Part shown: piece after piece, positions 44,606 to 52,481 of the stretch
Numbering within the stretch: the stretch's first letter is position 1
Layout of the letters: the number at the start of each line of letters is the position of its first letter
NCBI RefSeq assembly: GCF_002934065.1
Contig: NZ_CP018049.1
Location: forward strand, 3,656,501-3,720,500
Length of the DNA: 64,000 nt
Source of the DNA: Pseudomonas orientalis
GTDB taxonomy: Bacteria > Pseudomonadota > Gammaproteobacteria > Pseudomonadales > Pseudomonadaceae
Reading direction: 5' to 3'
Position numbers and translations under genes: made by a program
The notes under the pieces: model-generated
What the model was told of the DNA's origin: nothing
Seen by the model: only the letters and a program-made list of their open reading frames with translations
Databases searched by the model: none

Positions 44606-44930
44606 GTACATATCCGTTTCTGCGGTAACGGCTGCTACTGGTTCCGCTTTTACAGCGGCTCACTTTTGAAAAGCGCAAAAGTAAGCAAAACGCTCTTGCC
44701 CCACCACTCGGCACCTCGCTTGGGCTCGGTGTGCCCGAACGCAGGCTTGAATCCGTGGGCCGCCGCAATGGGCCATCCATGGCCCAGTGCGGCTAACCCG
44801 GCGTCCTGCCGGGTTACCCACGAATTCAAGCCTGCGTTCGGCCAGCGTGGTTTAACGGGGCGCCTGAGATCAAGAGCAAAAGCGCGGCGGCCTTGGAGCC
44901 GACCGGTGTTTTTTATCGATCCCGGTCCAA
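44566..44930. repeat. 263-bp repeat element copy 3, inverted (44602-44864), with flanks
   Basis: Reverse-oriented copy of the element, exactly 263 bp. Both long arms are intact (CCGAACGCAGGCTTGAATCC at 44728 and its partner ending near 44842), and the internal hairpin is GGGCCATCCATGGCCC. The flank at 44566-44601 (GGCGGCCTTGGGGCTGGCC) matches the REP-side flank of copies 1 and 2 and is read as the end of the cytochrome gene. The other flank (AGATCAAGAGCAAAAGCGCG) matches that of copy 2. Confidence 0.9.
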
Positions 44931-45020
44931 ATGTGGGAGGGGGCTTGCCCCCGATGCGGTGTGTCAGCCAGCTCTGTTGTCTCTGACCCACCGCCATCGG
45001 GGGCAAGCCCCCTCCCACAT
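44931..45020. repeat. Inverted REP pair
   Basis: ATGTGGGAGGGGGCTTGCCC at 44931 faces its complement ending at 45020. The spacer is the reverse complement of that in the pair at 39617, so element copy 2 plus its REP pair and copy 3 plus its REP pair are the same compound unit in opposite directions. The remaining 120 bp to the next gene hold only a degenerate REP fragment. Confidence 0.9.
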
Positions 45021-45140
45021 TTGGATCTCCAGTGTTTTGAGGGATTTTATACGCTCCAGATTTACGGGGTTAGCGTGGGCTGCTAGAGCGTTGTGGCGAT
45101 TTCCCATGGCTATCGGGGCCCCTCCCACAAGGGGTCTGCT

Positions 45141-46031
45141 CTAGGCATTGAAACCTCGGCGGCCTTGCAGGCCGCCGGTGTGGATGAAGATCAGGCGGGT
45201 GCCGGGGGCGAAGCGTCCGGCCTCGATCTGTTGCTTCAACGCCAGCAGCGCCTTGCCAGTGTAGAGCGGCTCCAGCGGCACACCGCTGGCCTGTTCGGTG
45301 CGTTCGATAAAATCGAGCAGCAGCGGATCGACCTTGGCAAAGCCGCCTCGGCTGGCGTCGATCAGTTCGTAACCGTTGTGCACCATGGCACTTACGTTCT
45401 GCGCGACACCGTGATCGTCCGGCACTGCCAATGCGCCATAGACCGTACGCTTGCCCGCCTCGGCCAGTGCCAAGCCGGCCAGGGTCGTCCCGGTACCAGC
45501 TGCCAGCCACCAGGCGTCGTAATCCGCCCAGCCGAGCCGGCTCAACTGCGCCCGCGCCTGCTCGACCAGCACCGCGCAGCCCAGCGCACCGGCCAGCCCG
45601 CCGCCGCCTTCGGGTACCGGATGAAGATGGGGATACTGCTCGCACCAGGGCAACCAGAAGCCCGGCTCATGGCGTGCGCGATAACCGCCGTAACCGAGCC
45701 AATGCAATTGCATGCCGAACGCCTTGAGGTCGAGCACGGTGGGTGTGTCTTGAGGATGGCCGCGCAACAGGCCGACCGTGGGAAAGCCAAAGCGCTTGCC
45801 TGCCGCCGCCAGTGCGTGCAGATGGTTGGAGTACGCCCCGCCGAGACTGATGACCCCGCTGGCCCCCGCGTGCCGCGCCAGGTTCAGGTGTTCGGTGAGC
45901 TTGAACCACTTGTTGCCGCTGATCAGTGGGTCGATACGGTCCAGGCGCAGCATGGCCAACTCGACCCCGTTCAGCCAGTCGAGCTGCACAGGTTCAAGGG
46001 GCGCGTGAGGCAGCCAGTCGAAAGGACCCAT
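45141..46031 (-). CDS. ACC deaminase / D-cysteine desulfhydrase-family PLP enzyme
   Basis: The 296-residue protein is a fold-type II PLP enzyme. SGNKWFKLTEHL contains the Schiff-base Lys (about residue 41), SLGGAYSNHLHALAAAGKRFG the cofactor/substrate loop, and WLAAGTGTTLAGLALA the phosphate-binding Gly/Thr loop. It resembles YedO/DcyD more than true AcdS by its length (ACC deaminases are about 338 residues), so D-cysteine desulfhydrase activity is more likely. It lies 54 bp downstream of fadH on the same strand... but is transcribed after it only if read through from the neighbour's upstream direction; co-transcription with fadH is plausible. Confidence 0.9.
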   Translation of the reverse strand: MGPFDWLPHAPLEPVQLDWLNGVELAMLRLDRIDPLISGNKWFKLTEHLNLARHAGASGVISLGGAYSNHLHALAAAGKRFGFPTVGLLRGHPQDTPTVLDLKAFGMQLHWLGYGGYRARHEPGFWLPWCEQYPHLHPVPEGGGGLAGALGCAVLVEQARAQLSRLGWADYDAWWLAAGTGTTLAGLALAEAGKRTVYGALAVPDDHGVAQNVSAMVHNGYELIDASRGGFAKVDPLLLDFIERTEQASGVPLEPLYTGKALLALKQQIEAGRFAPGTRLIFIHTGGLQGRRGFNA

Positions 46032-46085
46032 CGCAAGTCTCTGAATGAAAAGGAGCGGTAGTCTAACACCGCCCCTTTCGTCGAC

Positions 46086-48185
<2,100 letters not shown>

Positions 48186-48336
48186 TTATGTCCCACAGAC
48201 TAAGAGGCGATCACCTACCGCTCAATGACTGAAACTGACAACTTATTGATCCAAATGCACAGCCACCCTTGGCAAGCCGGGCCAGGAGCCCTACCCTAGT
48301 CGCGAACCCTGCCCCCGGTCTGTTGTCTGTTGCCCC

Positions 48337-49467
48337 ATGCGCAAATTACTCATATTCACCGTCACCATGGCCCTGGTTGCCGCCCTCGCCGCGTATCTGG
48401 TCTGGACCCAGGAGCGCCCTGTGGCGCATTACCTGTCAGACCTGCGCATCACCCTCGCGGTCAATGAAGGCCAGCCGGCCGAGCGTGGCAACCTGCTGGG
48501 CATCCAGCCGGAGCTGTTCCCCGCCGATTACCAGAGCCTGGAGCGCCTGCACCTGAAGCTCTCGGCCTACCTGCAAAAGGCCCGCGAACAGGGCTTGATC
48601 AACGACAAGACCGTCGTCGTGCTGCCGGAGCATGTCGGCACCTGGCTGATGCTCGCCGGCGAGAAAAACGAGCTGTACCAGGCCACCCACCTCAAGGACG
48701 CGATGAACTGGCTGTCGATCAGCAATCCGGTGCAGTTCCTGCGCGCCTGGATCAGCGCCACCGGCGACAACCGCATGGATGATGCGTACCTGCGCATGAA
48801 AGCCGCCGGTATGGCACGCGATTACCAAGTGCTGTTTGGCGGCCTGGCCAAAGAATTCGGCGTGACCCTGGTGGCCGGTTCCATCGCCCTGCCCAACCCC
48901 AGTGTGAATCTGGGGCAACTGCAGGTCGGCCATGGTGCGCTGTACAACGTCAGTGTGGTCTTTGCCGCCGATGGTTTGCCCCTGGGCCAGCCGCAGCGTC
49001 AGCTGTATCCGATCTACGACGAGCGCGGCTTTATCGAACCCGGCGATGAAAACATCGTCAGCGTGGTCGACACCCCGGCCGGGCGCCTGGGCGTGCTGAT
49101 CGGCAGCGACAGCTGGTACCCGGACAACTACCGCAAGCTCAACGAACAAGGTGCCCAGTTGATTGCCGTGCCGGCCTATGTGACCGGGCGTGACACCTGG
49201 GACCGCCCGTGGCGCGGCTTCAAGAGCGTGTCGACCCCTTCGGAAGTCAGCCTCAAGCCCGAAGAAACCAGCGAGGGCGAGGCCTGGCGCCGCCTGACCC
49301 TGATCAGCCAACCACCGATCAGCCAGGCCACAGCGGGCATGAGCGTGTTTTTGCGTGGCCAGTTCTGGGACCTGGGCAGCGCCGGGCAGAGCTTCCTGAG
49401 CCGCAACGGGCAACTGTTCGCCGACGGCGAAGCCCGTGGCGCGCGCCTGCTCAATATCTGGCTGTAA
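48337..49467 (+). CDS. Membrane-anchored nitrilase-fold protein lacking the catalytic triad
   Basis: The 376-residue protein has an N-terminal membrane helix (about 3-22) and a carbon-nitrogen hydrolase fold. The active-site Glu is kept (VVVLPEHVGTW, Glu98). The catalytic Lys position reads Gln/Arg (GQPQRQLYP, about 218-225), and the nucleophile Cys of the usual ICxD motif is Gly256 (LIGSDSWYPDNY). Two of the three catalytic residues are therefore missing, so amidase or nitrilase activity is unlikely. The fold may bind a ligand in the periplasm. The AraC-family gene follows after four bases, suggesting a shared operon. Confidence 0.88.
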   Translation: MRKLLIFTVTMALVAALAAYLVWTQERPVAHYLSDLRITLAVNEGQPAERGNLLGIQPELFPADYQSLERLHLKLSAYLQKAREQGLINDKTVVVLPEHVGTWLMLAGEKNELYQATHLKDAMNWLSISNPVQFLRAWISATGDNRMDDAYLRMKAAGMARDYQVLFGGLAKEFGVTLVAGSIALPNPSVNLGQLQVGHGALYNVSVVFAADGLPLGQPQRQLYPIYDERGFIEPGDENIVSVVDTPAGRLGVLIGSDSWYPDNYRKLNEQGAQLIAVPAYVTGRDTWDRPWRGFKSVSTPSEVSLKPEETSEGEAWRRLTLISQPPISQATAGMSVFLRGQFWDLGSAGQSFLSRNGQLFADGEARGARLLNIWL

Positions 49468-49471
49468 CCGC

Positions 49472-50506
49472 GTGAAGCCGGTGCGCCTGGGGGATCTGTC
49501 GGTGGGCTTCGTGCACACCCTGGCCGATGCCGTGCACAGCCACGGCCTGGACCCGCACCCCCTGTTGCTGCAATACGGCCTGGACCCGGCACGCCTGGCC
49601 GAAGCGGGTGCGCGCCTGTCGATCCCGCGCTATATGCGCCTGGGGCATGCGGCCATTCAACTGACCGGCGATCCGGGCCTGGGCCTGCGCATGGGTCAGC
49701 TCAGTCGCCTGAGCCAGGCCGGGCTCGCCGGTGTCACCGCCGCCCAGGCACCGACGGTACGCGAAGCCGCGCGCACGCTGACGCGCTTCGAACCACTGTA
49801 TGGCTCCAACTACCGTGGGCAATCGAGCTTTCATGAAGACGCCGAAGGCGCCTGGCTGCGGTTCTATTCCATCAGTCCCTACAACGCCTATAACCGCTTT
49901 GTGGTGGACTCGATCATCGCCGGCTGGCTGCATCAACTGTCGAGCCTTGCGCAACAGTCGGTGCAGGCCCAACGCATCGAAATCGAATTCCAGGCCCCCG
50001 AATACAGCCATTTGTATAGCGTGCTGGGGGACAGTCCTGTGCAGTTCGGCGCCGACCGCAATCAACTGCGCCTGACCCAGGCCACCCTGGCCCTGCGCAA
50101 CCCGCAGCACTGCCCGAGCACGTGGCACCTGTTGTTACAGCTGTGTGAAAGGGAACTGGAGCAATTGACCCGCACCCGCAGCCTGCGCGAGCGTATTACT
50201 CGACTGCTGGGGCCGATGCTCAATGGTGGCCGGGAACCCGACCTGGAAGAAGTGGCGGCACGCTTGAAGCTGCCCACCTGGACCCTGCGCCGCAAACTGG
50301 CCGACGAAGGCACGCAATTTCGCGCGATTCTCAACGATACCCGCCGCGACTTGGCCATGACCTACATTCGCGACACGGAACTGGCCTTTGGCGAGATCGC
50401 CTACTTGCTCGGGTTTGCCTCGGCCCAAGCCTTCCAACGCGCCTTCAGGCGCTGGAACAACCAGACCCCAGGGGAATTTCGCCGCAGTCAGCGGCATTCC
50501 GCCTGA
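49472..50506 (+). CDS. AraC-family transcriptional regulator
   Basis: The product (344 residues from a GTG start at 49472) has an N-terminal ligand-binding domain of the Arabinose_bd/OruR type (about 10-190) and a C-terminal AraC/XylS double helix-turn-helix (about 245-340: LEEVAARLKLPTWTLRRKLADEGTQF and EIAYLLGFASAQAFQRAFRRW). No good ribosome-binding site precedes the GTG, but the gene starts four bases after the nitrilase-like gene, so translation may be coupled; GTG at 49481 is an alternative. Targets are unknown. Confidence 0.88.
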   Translation: MKPVRLGDLSVGFVHTLADAVHSHGLDPHPLLLQYGLDPARLAEAGARLSIPRYMRLGHAAIQLTGDPGLGLRMGQLSRLSQAGLAGVTAAQAPTVREAARTLTRFEPLYGSNYRGQSSFHEDAEGAWLRFYSISPYNAYNRFVVDSIIAGWLHQLSSLAQQSVQAQRIEIEFQAPEYSHLYSVLGDSPVQFGADRNQLRLTQATLALRNPQHCPSTWHLLLQLCERELEQLTRTRSLRERITRLLGPMLNGGREPDLEEVAARLKLPTWTLRRKLADEGTQFRAILNDTRRDLAMTYIRDTELAFGEIAYLLGFASAQAFQRAFRRWNNQTPGEFRRSQRHSA

Positions 50507-50514
50507 AGTCGGCC

Positions 50515-50601
50515 CTACAGCTCGGTGGCGTCGTCGACCGGGTCCAGCGGGTCGAGTTCGAATGCCTGGTACTCCAGCAGTTCTTCCTGGTAATCGTCCA
50601 T
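50515..50601 (-). CDS. 28-residue acidic small protein, unrecognised
   Basis: ATG at 50601, eight bases after an AAGGAG ribosome-binding site, opens a frame of 28 codons and TAG at 50515. The product starts MDDYQEELLEYQAFELDPLD and ends PVDDATEL; it is strongly acidic (ten Asp/Glu, no Lys, Arg or His) and likely helical. It has no signal peptide. It is convergent with the AraC-family gene, with only eight bases between the stops. I do not recognise a family; the RBS quality and amino-acid bias argue for a real gene. Confidence 0.62.
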   Translation of the reverse strand: MDDYQEELLEYQAFELDPLDPVDDATEL

Positions 50602-50837
50602 GGTGGACTCCTTGTTGAGTTAAAAATGCCAGCGCAATTAATGACCTTCACGACCAGACTAAAGTGCCGTCATGACGAAAAAATGTCTGCGCCATGATGT
50701 TCCCGCACGTGAAGATTAAACGCGGCGGCGGCGGACTGATTTAGTCGGAAGATCGAGGCACTATTGCAATCATTGCAATTGCAATCATAAGGCCAATTCC
50801 ATTAGGGTAGGCACCTCTGTCGCCAGGAGCCACCCCC
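50602..50837. other. Intergenic region with promoters for the small ORF and the E1-like gene
   Basis: The gap between the 28-codon gene and the divergent E1-like gene contains no further frame with a ribosome-binding site. Its only distinctive content is the TTGCAAT palindrome cluster at 50763-50785. Confidence 0.6.
50763..50785. promoter_or_regulatory. TTGCAATTGCAA operator upstream of the E1-like gene
   Basis: ATTGCAAT (50763-50770) is followed by the perfect 14-bp palindrome ATTGCAATTGCAAT (50772-50785), 52 bp before the ATG of the truncated E1-like gene. The same core precedes the full-length E1 gene at 52407. Confidence 0.75.
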
Positions 50838-51845
50838 ATGCCCGCCTCTACCGCACTCGCTGCGCAGCTGTGCATCGACGCACTCGACACCTGCGCCTGC
50901 TCGCGCAGCTCACCGCTGTACACGGTCTTGAGCATGGCCGGCGCGCTGGAATCCAGCCGCCAGGCCTGGGTGATTCGCGGCCAGTCGCGCAGTCGGCGCC
51001 CGGGTAACTGGCCCACCTGGTTTGCGCGCAATACCGGGGAAAAACCGCTGCTCTACCTGCACAGCGCCACCTCGTCTGCGCAGCTGTGCGCACTGTCACA
51101 CCGGACCGACCAGCGCGGCATTTTGTGCAATGACAGCGAAACCCAGCCATCCCCATGGCCGAAGGGCGCGCAACCGTCGCTGTCGTTGTGGCTGGCCAGC
51201 CATCCACGCTGTACGCCCTACGACCCTGCCTCGGGCGAAGAGGCCCAGGCCATCGTGCTGGCAGGGCTGCATACGCTGTACGTGGATGGCCAGCCGGGCT
51301 TTTATTACCTGGCGCTGCATGATCAGCCCAGCACCCTCGCGCCGCAGACGCTGGACCGCGAAGGTGCGATCAAGGGCATGTATCCCGTGCGGCAAACTGC
51401 CGACGTGGCGAACGTGCGCTTGCTGGGTGCCGGTCGAGCCCTGGAAGAGGTCATGCAGGCCGCGCAATTGCTTGAGCAGCAATGGGGCATCACGGCGCAT
51501 GTATGGAGTTGCCCCAGTTACACCCGACTGGCCCGCGAGGCAGCGGCCGCCGAGCGCTGGAACCGCCTGCATCCCTGCGCGCCCAGGCGCAGCAGCCATC
51601 TGCGCGACTGCCTGGCGGGGAGCCGGACACCGGTGCTTGCCGTCACCGGCTACCCACAAGTGGTGGTCGACCAACTGGCCGCGCATATCGACACGCGCTT
51701 CGTGGCGCTGGGCGCAGGCTCGGTACAGGCAGCCGCGCCGAACCGCTACTGGATTGCAGTGCTGGCATTAAAAGCGTTGGCCGATGAAGGGCACATCGAG
51801 ACACACAAGGTGGAACACGCCCTGCAACGGTATGACCTGAAATGA
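50838..51845 (+). CDS. Truncated pyruvate-dehydrogenase-E1-like protein (C-terminal half only)
   Basis: The 335-residue protein aligns from about residue 113 with the last 235 residues of AceE-type E1. Shared blocks include the CxPYDP/CVAYDP region, YYLAL.../YYYITL..., IKGMYPV (ILKGMYPL), LLGAGRALEEVMQAA (LMGSGSILREVIAAA), AERWNRLHP (VERWNLLHP), DCLAG (NCLAG), RFVALG and KALADEGHIE. The N-terminal TPP-binding domain (GDG...NN) is absent, and residues 1-110 retain only weak likeness to the middle domain, so it cannot be a complete enzyme. It has its own start, ribosome-binding site (CAGGAG) and an operator shared with the full E1 gene nearby, so it does not look like a recent fragment. Confidence 0.85.
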   Translation: MPASTALAAQLCIDALDTCACSRSSPLYTVLSMAGALESSRQAWVIRGQSRSRRPGNWPTWFARNTGEKPLLYLHSATSSAQLCALSHRTDQRGILCNDSETQPSPWPKGAQPSLSLWLASHPRCTPYDPASGEEAQAIVLAGLHTLYVDGQPGFYYLALHDQPSTLAPQTLDREGAIKGMYPVRQTADVANVRLLGAGRALEEVMQAAQLLEQQWGITAHVWSCPSYTRLAREAAAAERWNRLHPCAPRRSSHLRDCLAGSRTPVLAVTGYPQVVVDQLAAHIDTRFVALGAGSVQAAAPNRYWIAVLALKALADEGHIETHKVEHALQRYDLK

Positions 51846-51866
51846 CCTCGCCACGGTTCACCCCAT

Positions 51867-52337
51867 TTACGTTTTGCGCCGGCCACGGGTTTGCACGCCC
51901 GCCTCCATCGCCAACCCCGCCGTACGCTGCAGTGCATCGGCAAAGGCCTGACGGTGCTCAGGCTCGATTTGCGACAAAAACAGCTCATCCACGGTGCTTT
52001 CGTAGATTTTCCACATTTTCTTGCGCAGCGTACGGCCGGCCTCGGTGATCGAGGCAAACGCTGCGCGGCCATCGCCGTCGGAACGTGAACGCACCACCAG
52101 GCCGTCCTTTTCCAGGCGGTCGACCAGGCGCGTGAGGTTGTAACGCTCAATGGCCAGCACATCGGCCAATTCATGCATACGGCGGGTGCCTTCAGGACCG
52201 CTTTCCAAGCCCCACAGCGCGTCGTACCAGGCATACGGCGGCAGTTGCGCCTCGGTCAGCCGGCGCTCGATCTCACGGATGACCGTCCTGTGGGCCCTGA
52301 CAAAACGGAACCATACATCCGGCTCTTTCGACGACAT
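51867..52337 (-). CDS. MarR-family regulator between the two E1 genes
   Basis: The product is 156 residues from MSSKEPDVWFRF (a TTG-started version reaching 52361 has no ribosome-binding site). The winged helix-turn-helix is at about 50-105 (MHELADVLAIERYNLTRLVDRLEKDGLV by position; wing SRSDGDGRAAFASIT). It is divergent from the full-length E1 gene, and the GTTGCAATTGCAAC palindrome in the gap plus a GTTGCAAT half-site at 52366 close to its own start suggest it represses both E1 genes and itself. The inducer is unknown. Confidence 0.9.
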   Translation of the reverse strand: MSSKEPDVWFRFVRAHRTVIREIERRLTEAQLPPYAWYDALWGLESGPEGTRRMHELADVLAIERYNLTRLVDRLEKDGLVVRSRSDGDGRAAFASITEAGRTLRKKMWKIYESTVDELFLSQIEPEHRQAFADALQRTAGLAMEAGVQTRGRRKT

Positions 52338-52406
52338 GCAACACCATCCGGGGAATTTCAAGAAGGTTGCAATAGTAGCTCATCCCGGGCTAAATTCCGC
52401 CATGTC

Positions 52407-52420
52407 GTTGCAATTGCAAC
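52407..52420. promoter_or_regulatory. GTTGCAATTGCAAC operator between marR and the E1 gene
   Basis: A perfect 14-bp palindrome, 62 bp before the E1 ATG and 70 bp before the marR ATG. It shares the TTGCAATTGCAA core with the site at 50772. Confidence 0.78.
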
Positions 52421-52481
52421 TATATCGCAGCGCGCCCACAAGGCGTTCGCCGCCCGGAATCCGCCTACCCTGGAGCCTCAT

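Noticed and set aside
45105..45135. Additional REP near 45110
   Set aside because: Only a degenerate fragment (ATCGGGGCCCCTCCCACA) without a partner.
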